DNA of 64,000 nucleotides from Anaerofilum sp. An201 (GTDB taxonomy: Bacteria; Bacillota; Clostridia; Oscillospirales; Ruminococcaceae). The notes beneath the pieces were generated by a model. That model ran no database searches and was not told where the DNA came from. It saw only the letters and a list, made by a program, of their open reading frames with translations. Below are positions 42,543 through 49,383 of this stretch, one piece after another. Location of the stretch: NCBI RefSeq assembly GCF_002160015.1, contig NZ_NFJT01000008.1, positions 1 through 64,000 on the forward strand, written 5' to 3'. The position numbers were made by a program, and so were the translations under genes. The first letter of the stretch is position 1. Each line of letters starts with the position of its first letter.

Positions 42543-42577
42543 TATTTCTTTGTTTATGCGGCTCAGTTTTTGCGTCA
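42543..42577 (-). repeat. Short hairpin repeat R3 in a gene-poor stretch
   Basis: On the minus strand: GACGCAAAAACTGAGCCGC, then ATAAACAAAGAAATA. It lies in the 470-base gap between the BREX regulator and the next gene. The gap holds no convincing gene: a 40-residue frame at 42644-42766 (NEKQIAMASAITASLALWAS) looks like a signal-peptide remnant but lacks a ribosome site. Confidence 0.45.
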
Positions 42578-42780
42578 GCCCAGGTGTTTGTTTCTGCAGT
42601 GCCGTTGCTTCTGGTATCTCCGGAAGCAGTGCCTGGGGCGCGATCACTGCAGGTGTTGGACAGTTTTCTTACCCGTGGTGTTTTGCGGTGACACAGATGC
42701 CCACAGGGCGAGACTGGCGGTAATCGCTGAGGCCATAGCAATTTGTTTTTCATTCCGATTCCTCATTAGATACACAACAA

Positions 42781-42816
42781 GCGCCCGTTCTCCTGGTCCG
42801 ACAGGAGAATGAGCGC
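42781..42816 (-). terminator. Terminator after the DUF6809 gene
   Basis: TTCTCCTG and CAGGAGAA with outer GCGC pairing form a strong hairpin just downstream of the gene ending at 42843. The T-tract on the minus strand is weak (TTGTTGT). Confidence 0.55.
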
Positions 42817-42842
42817 TCGTTTTCGTCGTTGTGCAGTTCGAT

Positions 42843-43067
42843 TCAGAGCCTCCAAGCCAGTTCAAAGCCGGCGATAAAGCTGTCAAAGGATGTCTGTTCT
42901 CTAATAGAATCCTGGGCATCGATGATCCGCAGCACCAGCTTTCGCTCCGGCTTTTCCAGAGCTGCAATCAACGCCTTGTGGCACTTCTCCACTTCGCGCT
43001 CCTGTTCGTCAAGCTCCGGGCGGACATAAAAGCAATCATACAGCTCTTTGAGCAGTTTGTTTTCCAT
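42843..43067 (-). CDS. DUF6809-like small protein
   Basis: The 74-residue protein (MENKLLKELYDCFYVRPELDEQEREVEKCHKAL ... FDSFIAGFELAWRL) matches the small helical DUF6809 family common beside integrase genes in Clostridia elements. The start at 43067 follows AAGGAGATGATGACG. Its function is unknown. It sits downstream of the second integrase pair and reads in the same direction. Confidence 0.75.
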   Translation of the reverse strand: MENKLLKELYDCFYVRPELDEQEREVEKCHKALIAALEKPERKLVLRIIDAQDSIREQTSFDSFIAGFELAWRL

Positions 43068-43121
43068 CGTCATCATCTCCTTGCGACCCAAACATATACC
43101 ACACTTTCCGCAGAATAGCTA

Positions 43122-44090
43122 TCAGAATTTCAGAAGATTATCCAGAATGTCTGCCGCTTGCCGCAGTTCCTCCCGGGATGCTTCACTGGAGCTGTTTTCG
43201 TTTTTGGCGGTGTGGTTGGCCAGGTAGGGGGCGTAGTTCTGACGCGTCATTGAAGTTCGGAAATGCCCCAGCATCTGAGAAACCTCTTTCGTGTCCATTC
43301 CGTTTTGCAGAGATAGGACGGCGCAGGAGTGCCGGAGATCGGCGAACCGAATGTGATCCAGCCCGGCCTCCTTGATGATCTCATTGTGTATCCGGCGCAC
43401 CATCTGGGGTGAGTAGGGCTTTTGCGTGGCCGAGTGCATGAACATGAGCGGGCTGCTGGGATGTCTGGCGTGTTCCATGCGCAGGAGTTCAACCGCTTCC
43501 GTGGTCAGGCTGATGGTTCTGGTGGCGCCTTTGTACTCCACCAACTCCCGCCGTTCCACCGAGCGGCTCTCCGAGATGGTCAGCGTCCGTTTCTCCACGT
43601 CCAGGTCACTCCACTTCAGCGCGATCAGTTCTCCTTGCCGAAGCCCCGCCGTCAGCGCCAGCAGAAACATGGGGAGGTGGCCCAGCCGCTCCGCCGCATC
43701 CAGATAGTCCTCCACCTCTGCCGGCGTCAGCACATTGGCGCTGACCTTCTTGGGCTTTGGATAATGAAACGCACGGGCGGGGTTTTCCGCTATCAGTCCA
43801 TCCCGGATTGCCTGGTCCAGGCATTGCTGGAGCAGGCGGTGGATGTGCCGCATGGTGTGTTCGCCCAGTCCTGGGTATTCCGGACTCTCCGGGCGGTGAC
43901 CACCAAAGCGTTTTCTCTCTTCCAGAAAATCTCCCACCTGTTCCGCAGTCAATTCTTCCATCGGTATATCCCCTAAGCCGGGGAGGATATGGTTTTTGAA
44001 GAGATAACCGTGGGCTGCATAGGTGGTTGGCCTGCTTTGGTTCTTGTCATAGGCCTCCTGCCAGTGAACGATGTACTCTTTCAGTGTCAT
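43122..44090 (-). CDS. Second tyrosine recombinase of element A
   Basis: The 322-residue integrase has a core-binding domain (MTLKEYIVHWQEAYDKNQSRPTTYAAH) and a catalytic domain: Arg in LTAGLRQGELIAL, ADLRHSCAV in place of HDLRHT, GHFRTSMTR and a Tyr in RQNYAPY. The first His of the HxxR motif is Asp here, so activity is uncertain. It is unrelated in detail to the main integrase at 19864. With the next gene it forms a tandem, probably the remnant of another element nested in A. GGAGGTGGGGAT precedes the ATG at 44090. Confidence 0.85.
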   Translation of the reverse strand: MTLKEYIVHWQEAYDKNQSRPTTYAAHGYLFKNHILPGLGDIPMEELTAEQVGDFLEERKRFGGHRPESPEYPGLGEHTMRHIHRLLQQCLDQAIRDGLIAENPARAFHYPKPKKVSANVLTPAEVEDYLDAAERLGHLPMFLLALTAGLRQGELIALKWSDLDVEKRTLTISESRSVERRELVEYKGATRTISLTTEAVELLRMEHARHPSSPLMFMHSATQKPYSPQMVRRIHNEIIKEAGLDHIRFADLRHSCAVLSLQNGMDTKEVSQMLGHFRTSMTRQNYAPYLANHTAKNENSSSEASREELRQAADILDNLLKF

Positions 44091-44797
44091 ATCCCCACCT
44101 CCATGCATTGGCGCTGCAGGTTCCGGAAGGCCACCCGCGGAAGCCCCGCTTGTTTCAGAATCTGCTTGTGGAGGTAGTAGAACTCGTGGAGCTGGTACGG
44201 TGCTCCGGTCTTGGGGTTGAGGAACACATAGCGGCCGGTTTCCGGTACCCGTTCCAGCAGATGCTCCGCCCTGCTGTTGAGGGTCAGCAGGCGTTGTCCC
44301 TTGAGGATGTACCGGCAGCGGATATGAAAATCGGCCCACGACAAGGTGATGAGTTCACATTGCCGCAGGCCGCTGGAGAGTCCTGTGTAGATGAGAGGGA
44401 GTGCGCCCAGTTGTTCCGCTGCGTTCAGGTACCGTTGGAGCTGTCCCAGGCGCAAGGGAGTTGTTTGATACGCTTCTGCTTGTGGCTCCTGACAGAGCCG
44501 CACCGGGTTGTAGGGGACGCGCTGGTCACGGGCTGCTTCGTCCATACAGCGCCGCAGGAGCAGATGGACGCACCAGACGCTTCTGGCGCTGAGTCCCTGG
44601 CTCCGAAGGCTGTTATAGAAATCGGTGACGGTGTCTTCGGCCAGTTCAGCCAGCGGGATATCCCCGATTCCGGGGAGAATATGGCGGTAGATCAGGTTGC
44701 GGTATCCGCTTACGGTGCTGCCGCTCCATCTGCCCCGATTCTCGCAGAACCAGTGGTCGCACCACCGGCCTACTGTGTAGCTATTTCCTTTCTGCAT
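44087..44797 (-). CDS. Degenerate tyrosine-recombinase-like protein
   Basis: The 236-residue integrase-like protein has a core-binding domain (GRWSGSTVSGYRNLIYRHILPGIGDIPL) and the first catalytic Arg (LSSGLRQCELITL). The normal H-D-L-R-H-T place reads RNLQRQC, and the Tyr-bearing end is missing. It cannot cut DNA as such but could still bind it. It overlaps the next integrase by ATGA, so the two are coupled: perhaps a helper subunit, perhaps decay. The start at 44797 follows GGAGGCGACGAT. Confidence 0.75.
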   Translation of the reverse strand: MQKGNSYTVGRWCDHWFCENRGRWSGSTVSGYRNLIYRHILPGIGDIPLAELAEDTVTDFYNSLRSQGLSARSVWCVHLLLRRCMDEAARDQRVPYNPVRLCQEPQAEAYQTTPLRLGQLQRYLNAAEQLGALPLIYTGLSSGLRQCELITLSWADFHIRCRYILKGQRLLTLNSRAEHLLERVPETGRYVFLNPKTGAPYQLHEFYYLHKQILKQAGLPRVAFRNLQRQCMEVGI

Positions 44798-44923
44798 ATC
44801 GTCGCCTCCTTTCGGCAAACGAACAATACCACAGAAAGAGGAAAATAGCCACTGGAAAGAATGGAATATTTGCAGAAGAATGACTGCTCCCGAACGATAC
44901 CGCTTGTTGACTTTCTTGTCATC

Positions 44924-44950
44924 CTTGTCATATATTCATCACATGACAAG
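44924..44950. promoter_or_regulatory. Inverted repeat CTTGTCAT/ATGACAAG
   Basis: CTTGTCAT and ATGACAAG are separated by 11 bases, with an extra CTTGTCAT directly upstream (44915). It lies in the gap before the tandem integrase genes. A regulator or recombinase binding site is possible; nothing else is seen in 44,819-44,964. Confidence 0.4.
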
Positions 44951-44964
44951 AATCCGATTTTGGT

Positions 44965-46305
44965 TCAGATATCAGCTCCAGCCAAATAGCGTTTCAGCAG
45001 GAAAGCGCAGAAGTAGGGGAAGGTATAGATGTTATCACTATATCCGATGTTTCCGCCGGTGAACTTAATGCCGCAGTGAATATCCGCATACTTCTCACTG
45101 CTGATCAGGGTCCTCATGGACTTGGCAGTCCCGTTTTTGGCCTTCACCTCAACAGGGATCAGGGCGCTTGCCGTTCGGACGAAGAAATCCTGTTCCAGCG
45201 TAGAATCGTCCCGTTTATAGTAATAGAGTTTGTATCCCGCCTTGACCAGTGCTTCGCCAACCACATTTTCATAAAGCGCGCCCTTATAGACGCCGAGATT
45301 TTTGTTGGTCCGCAAATCCTCCTGGGCTTCCTCATCCAGCATGGCCACAAGCAGGCCGCTGTCGGCAAAGTAGATTTTATACTTGGTATCGTCATAGTTG
45401 CCCTGAAGCGGCAGTTCCGGGAAATTCAGGCAGTAGCAGATATTGACCATTCCCGCATCATCCAGCCATTCCACACATCCTCTATAGTCACGGAAGCGAG
45501 CGCCGGAGGCAACTTTGGAGATTTGAAACTTCTTGTTGTCCTTGGCAAGCTGTACGGGAATGTGGTTGAATACATTCAAGATCCTGGTCTGGTCGATGCC
45601 CTCGGCATATTTGCGAATGTCCTCCTTGTAGTCCGCAATCAACTGTCTCTGTATCTCAAGCGACCCCTCAAAGGTACCTTTTTCAATGAACTCACGGACA
45701 ACAGCGGGCATTCCGCCCAGGATGCAGTAGTCAAGGAAGAGCGAGCTGCACACCGACATCTGCACCTCGTTGAAGGGCGTGAGATTTCGCATATGCTCCA
45801 GCATATCTTCGATGAAAGCATCGTCATAGCCTTTGGCCCACAGGAATTCCTCGAAATCCAGCGAGAACATCTCGTAGTCAGACTTGTAGCCCACGCTGTT
45901 GCTCTCGATTTTCCGGTAATTGATGCCAAGCATGGAGCCACTGCAGATCACATCGAATCTGCCGTCAATTTTGAAGAACTTCAGCGCTGTTGCAATTTCC
46001 GGAAACTCCTGCAGTTCATCAAAGAATATCAGTGTTTCGCCCTCAATAAACCGTTTGGACGGGTCCATTCTGGAGATATTCTTGATGATGTCATCCGCCT
46101 TATATCCGTCCGCTGTGATCATTTTATACTTTGGTTCTTCCACGAAGTTGATGGTGATCACACTCTGGTAATTCATCTCTCCAAACCGCTTGATCGACTC
46201 GGTTTTCCCCACCTGTCGGGGGCCCTTGACGATCAACGGTTTTCTGTCGGGGTTCGCCTTCCATTCAGCCAGGAATGCATCGATTTTTCGTTTCAAATAG
46301 AGCAT
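44965..46305 (-). CDS. AAA-type ATPase with DUF4143
   Basis: The 446-residue protein has Walker A VKGPRQVGKTESIKRF, Walker B TLIFFDELQEFPE, ICSGSMLGI (sensor) and a C-terminal DUF4143/PD-(D/E)xK-like end (DSTLEQDFFVRTASALIPVEVKAKNG). Such AAA_14 proteins are widespread in gut Clostridia and Bacteroidetes with no settled role. GGAGGTGGGTGAA precedes the ATG at 46305. It is the last gene before the right tRNA copy and may be a passenger. Confidence 0.9.
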   Translation of the reverse strand: MLYLKRKIDAFLAEWKANPDRKPLIVKGPRQVGKTESIKRFGEMNYQSVITINFVEEPKYKMITADGYKADDIIKNISRMDPSKRFIEGETLIFFDELQEFPEIATALKFFKIDGRFDVICSGSMLGINYRKIESNSVGYKSDYEMFSLDFEEFLWAKGYDDAFIEDMLEHMRNLTPFNEVQMSVCSSLFLDYCILGGMPAVVREFIEKGTFEGSLEIQRQLIADYKEDIRKYAEGIDQTRILNVFNHIPVQLAKDNKKFQISKVASGARFRDYRGCVEWLDDAGMVNICYCLNFPELPLQGNYDDTKYKIYFADSGLLVAMLDEEAQEDLRTNKNLGVYKGALYENVVGEALVKAGYKLYYYKRDDSTLEQDFFVRTASALIPVEVKAKNGTAKSMRTLISSEKYADIHCGIKFTGGNIGYSDNIYTFPYFCAFLLKRYLAGADI

Positions 46306-46468
46306 TTCACCCACCTCCTTCGCCACTATTATACCGATACCCGATGGAGAAATCAATCGAAATCACAAAAAATGAGTGAGTTTTCTTTTGCTCTGCACAT
46401 TTTGTGAGCGAGTTGTTGGGTCGAATACACATTTTCAGTTTCCGAGCGAGCCATATCATGCCGGGGCG

Positions 46469-46503
46469 TATTTCTTTGTTTTATGCGGCGCAGTTTCTGC
46501 GCC
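46469..46503 (-). repeat. Short hairpin repeat R4 in the right-end gap
   Basis: On the minus strand: GGCGCAGAAACTGCGCCGC, then ATAAAACAAAGAAATA. The 7-bp stem is perfect. It sits in 46,306-46,744, about 440 bases with no gene between the DUF4143 ATPase and the right tRNA copy. Confidence 0.55.
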
Positions 46504-46744
46504 TCTGCTTTGAGGTATTTGGCCTGTCATCTCCCCCTCAAACCGGGCGGAACATCTTTTAATACACAGAATCCAATCCCACACAAATCCCAAAAGACGA
46601 AAGGGTTTCTTGAAACAAGCAGGGCAAAAGAGTGTTAAAGAGGAACCGCCCAAGCAGAGGAAAGGGCCAAAGAGGGTGGAAAAGTGGCGGATGAAGGTTC
46701 AGACACACATTTGGGAGAATACTCCCAGCCGGATTAAAAACTGA

Positions 46745-46792
46745 ATAACCGGGTGTAGCGCAGTTGGTAGCGCGCCTGCTTTGGGAGCAGGA
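46745..46792 (+). repeat. Direct repeat / attachment site, right copy of A and left of B
   Basis: It is identical over 48 bases to 18761-18808 and includes the 5' 44 bases of tRNA-Pro. It is the junction between the two tandem elements. Confidence 0.8.
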
Positions 46793-46824
46793 TGCCGCAG
46801 GTTCGAATCCTGTCACTCGGACCA
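46749..46824 (+). tRNA. tRNA-Pro (TGG), copy 2
   Basis: The 76-base cloverleaf has anticodon TGG and an encoded CCA. The acceptor stem CCGGGTG/CACTCGG pairs fully (with one G-T), and the T-arm GCAGG/CCTGT closes the GTTCGAAT loop. The 5' part is identical to copy 1 and the 3' part differs. Judged by pairing, this is the better folded, probably fully functional copy. Confidence 0.92.
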
Positions 46825-46834
46825 ACTTTCTTGG

Positions 46835-46860
46835 AAAAACCGCCTTTTTGGGCGGTTTTT
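46835..46860 (+). terminator. Terminator after tRNA-Pro copy 2
   Basis: AAAAACCGCC pairs with GGCGGTTTTT, followed by CTGCG as after copy 1. A second inverted repeat, TGACCACA/TGTGGTCA (46893-46915), follows. Confidence 0.75.
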
Positions 46861-46969
46861 CTGCGTTAAAAGTTCGTTTTTCAGAGTGCGCTTGACCACA
46901 TTTTAACTGTGGTCAGAGAGGTAAAAATGGCGGTGGAAGTCGGGACAAGGACGAGCACCGAAAAACGCA

Positions 46970-46991
46970 AAATCCCTAACCCATCCCTAAC
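46970..46991 (+). repeat. ATCCCTAAC tandem repeat near element end (copy B)
   Basis: It is the same 22 bases as 18985-19006 and again lies between the tRNA and the att-proximal gene. It is a candidate integrase arm site. Confidence 0.5.
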
Positions 46992-47032
46992 GGGTGTAAC
47001 TCGGGTATTTCGCCACAGCCACGACGGAAACT

Positions 47033-47060
47033 TGAGTTTTTCCCTTTTAGCGCCTATAAT
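47033..47060 (+). promoter_or_regulatory. Promoter of the att-proximal gene, element B
   Basis: The -35 TTGAGT and -10 TATAAT are spaced by 16 bases, about 90 bases before the start at 47149. Element A has a TATAAT at the matching place (19041). Confidence 0.55.
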
Positions 47061-47148
47061 GTTTATAGTAGTTTTTGTATTGTCAGGTACAGTTAATAAA
47101 AGTCACCAACCAATCACATTGTGATAGTGTTTTATCAGGAGGATTTTC

Positions 47149-47745
47149 ATGTCTGATGTAGAGAACGCCTATAAGCAAATTGCAAGCTTCCTAAATAATG
47201 AGACAGAGAAAACGTTATTGATCTGCGGCATAGCCGATGAAGAAAAGCACCGGACACTTCTAAAAGCACTGAATGCCCGAGGGAGGTCTAAAGGTCTAAT
47301 CTTTCTTATTCATACCACAAAGGATGAGATGGAGAATTTCTTCCGTTGGGCAGGTCTTTACAAAGTAAAAGTTCCTAAAAAATATGGCCAGTCCATGCAA
47401 TTGTCGAACCTTACTATCTATTTCGATAATCTATCCACCAAGAGCAGTAGCAATAAATACGACAATTATGCGTTTGACTTCATGATTGTATGGCCGATGC
47501 AAAGTGTTACGAAAAATCCAAAAGAGATTCAAATGCTGCATGAAATGGCAGAACGGCAGAAGACGAAAAAAATCATTTATCTCACAATAAAAGAACCTTG
47601 GTACAGCCCCGAACCATTAAAGCCGTACGTTGACCGAATTGTTACACTGGACTGTGAAAATGATAATCCGAAGGAATATCAGCGAATCATGGCCGCCTAC
47701 GAAGAAGACCATATACATCAAGAGCAGAGAAACAGATTCTATTAA
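47149..47745 (+). CDS. Att-proximal protein of unknown function, element B
   Basis: The 198-residue, probably cytoplasmic protein has alternating strands and helices (KTLLICGIADEEKHRTLLKALN, KGLIFLIHTTKDEMENFFRWAG, YDNYAFDFMIVWPMQS, KKIIYLTIKEPWYS), reading like a Rossmann- or P-loop-like fold without a Walker A motif. There is no membrane segment, unlike the gene in the same slot of element A. AGGAGGATTTTC precedes the ATG. No family is recognised; as variable cargo next to the att site it may be a defence or fitness gene. Confidence 0.7.
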   Translation: MSDVENAYKQIASFLNNETEKTLLICGIADEEKHRTLLKALNARGRSKGLIFLIHTTKDEMENFFRWAGLYKVKVPKKYGQSMQLSNLTIYFDNLSTKSSSNKYDNYAFDFMIVWPMQSVTKNPKEIQMLHEMAERQKTKKIIYLTIKEPWYSPEPLKPYVDRIVTLDCENDNPKEYQRIMAAYEEDHIHQEQRNRFY

Positions 47746-47771
47746 TCTTGATATGCAATAATGTGAACAGC

Positions 47772-47797
47772 CACAGATAGAAGCTACTCTATCTGTG
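47772..47797. terminator. Bidirectional terminator, element B left end
   Basis: CACAGATAGA pairs with TCTATCTGTG, extended by ACAG/CTGT outside, with GTTTTAC following. It separates the att-proximal gene from the converging integrase, as at 19825 in element A. Confidence 0.65.
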
Positions 47798-47812
47798 ACT
47801 GTTTTACATTAC

Positions 47813-49042
47813 TTACCCAACCTTCTCAAACGGTATCACCTTGCACCGGCTTTCTTCCGGTGGGTCAGGAGGCTCTGGGGTAGGTGTTGCCGTAGCCGAT
47901 TCCATGAAGCCGCCGATCTTCTCAGCCGCACCTCGCTGCATATCGTTGGTGATATGCGTGTAGGTGTCAAGAGTGAAGCCTGCGCTGTAGTGGCCCAGCA
48001 TGCTGGACAGGGTCTTCACATCCACACCGCTGGAGATTGCCATCGTGGCGAATGTGTGTCTGAGGTCGTGGAAACGTACATGCTCCTCGATGCCTGCGTT
48101 TTTCAGCAGCTTCCGGTTGATCCTCGACACGGCGTCCGGACTCCAGTAGCCGCCTGTCCGGGGCGATGGGAACAGGATGGGGTTGTCCGGGTGCAGTTCG
48201 TGTTCCTGCACCAGAAGGTCTACCGCCTGCTGTGACAGCGCCACCTTGCGGACGGAATTTTTCGTTTTCGGCTCTGTTACATCCAGCTCCCCCTCCATGC
48301 GGGTGACCTGCTTGTTTACCGTCAGGATTCGCTCCTTCACATTCAAGTCCTCCCACTGGAGTGCCAGCAGTTCGCCCCGGCGCAGTCCGCTGGACAGCTC
48401 CAGGAAGAACATAGGCAGGACGCCGTACTTCTCCGCTTCCTGGAGGTATCTGCCGATCTTCTCCGGCGGGAGGATGGTCATCTCTTTCTTGTCCTTAGGC
48501 GGGATACGGCAGTTCTCGCAGGGATTGTACGGGATGAGCCGCTCTTTCACCGCCTGCTTCAGCGCCGCCTGCAGCACCGCATGGACGCGCCGCACGAAGG
48601 TGTTGGACAAGGCTTTGTCGTTATGCTTCGACCCGCGCTGCATCCGGCCGTTCCCCTTTAAGTCGTTATACATTCTCTGAATGTGAATGGACGAGAGCTG
48701 CTTGAGCTTGATCGCGCCGATGGCCGGAATGATGTGGTGTTCAATGATTCCCTCATAGCCCTTGGCGGTGTTGTAGCGGATGTTGGGCTTGCTGTAGGTT
48801 TCAAACCACAGCCTGCACCACTCTGCTACGGTGTAGTCGCCCGTGTGATTGAGGGGCACGCCCCGGTTTTCCCGAATGGCTTTCGCCAGCTTTTCTTTGC
48901 ACTCCGCCTGGGTCTTGGCGGACACGCTTTTCTGGATGGCCCGGCCGGTGACCGGGTCGATGCCCTGGGTATATCTGCCCTCCCAGCGGCCACTGGGCTT
49001 TTTACGGATGCTGCCCTCGCCGTTGGCTCGTTTCTTTGCCAT
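47813..49042 (-). CDS. Tyrosine recombinase (integrase) of element B
   Basis: The 409-residue protein has the same length and architecture as the element A integrase, with MAKKRANGEGSIRKKPSGRW at the N-terminus, LSSGLRRGELLAL, HDLRHT, GHYSAGF and LDTYTHI in the catalytic domain. Differences cluster in the core-binding part (about 125-150). The ATG at 49042 follows AAAGGAGGGATCATA. It is predicted to recombine at the same tRNA-Pro site. Confidence 0.95.
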   Translation of the reverse strand: MAKKRANGEGSIRKKPSGRWEGRYTQGIDPVTGRAIQKSVSAKTQAECKEKLAKAIRENRGVPLNHTGDYTVAEWCRLWFETYSKPNIRYNTAKGYEGIIEHHIIPAIGAIKLKQLSSIHIQRMYNDLKGNGRMQRGSKHNDKALSNTFVRRVHAVLQAALKQAVKERLIPYNPCENCRIPPKDKKEMTILPPEKIGRYLQEAEKYGVLPMFFLELSSGLRRGELLALQWEDLNVKERILTVNKQVTRMEGELDVTEPKTKNSVRKVALSQQAVDLLVQEHELHPDNPILFPSPRTGGYWSPDAVSRINRKLLKNAGIEEHVRFHDLRHTFATMAISSGVDVKTLSSMLGHYSAGFTLDTYTHITNDMQRGAAEKIGGFMESATATPTPEPPDPPEESRCKVIPFEKVG

Positions 49043-49097
49043 TATGATCCCTCCTTTGGTAACACAAACAAATACCACAGAATCTCTGAAATAGCTA

Positions 49098-49316
49098 TCA
49101 CAATATTTCAGATTTTTTCGCAGCCTGTTCGTCGATCCATTCCATGAATTTATCACGGGGAACGATGATGCGGCTGCCCAGAGTGATGGTGGGAAAATCC
49201 CTGCGGTGAGCCACCTCGTAGGCGTGGGCCAGGCCGATTCCCAGCACATGGGACACATCCTCCACGGTCAGCATCAGAGGGAGTTCGTCAAAAGAGTTGT
49301 ATTTGGATTTTCTCAT
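49098..49316 (-). CDS. Excisionase-type HTH protein
   Basis: The 72-residue winged helix (LPLMLTVEDVSHVLGIGLAH ... FPTITLGSRIIVPRDKFMEWI) is nearly the same as the protein at 21149 in element A and likewise precedes the integrase. It probably acts as the directionality factor. Confidence 0.88.
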   Translation of the reverse strand: MRKSKYNSFDELPLMLTVEDVSHVLGIGLAHAYEVAHRRDFPTITLGSRIIVPRDKFMEWIDEQAAKKSEIL

Positions 49317-49348
49317 TCAGTTCCTTTCTACCTTCCGGGCGGAAGGAT

Positions 49349-49381
49349 TTTTTCTTTGTTTTGCGGCGCAGTTTCTGCGCC
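49349..49381 (-). repeat. Short hairpin repeat R5
   Basis: On the minus strand: GGCGCAGAAACTGCGCCGC, then AAAACAAAGAAA. It occupies the same place (relaxase end to excisionase) as R1 in element A. Confidence 0.5.
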
Positions 49382-49383
49382 TC

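Larger units (their letters stand above)
18761..46744. mobile_element. Integrative mobilizable element A (BREX cargo), about 28 kb
   Basis: It lies between two 48-bp direct repeats that cover the 5' part of tRNA-Pro. It contains integrase, excisionase, relaxase (broken), RHH accessory protein, candidate oriT, a RepA-like protein and a type 4 BREX-like operon. No type IV secretion genes are seen, so it would need a helper element to transfer. GC content drops inside the cargo relative to the backbone and the chromosome, a sign of assembly from foreign parts. Confidence 0.8.

Noticed and set aside
42644-42967. 107-codon frame before the BREX regulator
   Set aside because: It runs through a terminator hairpin and part of the DUF6809 gene in another frame; only a signal-peptide-like scrap looks real and it lacks a ribosome site.
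46456-46825. Open frames antisense to tRNA-Pro copy 2 and the right-end gap
   Set aside because: Same tRNA-complement artefact (VTGFEPAASCSQSRRATNCATPGYS); the gap shows no coding signal.
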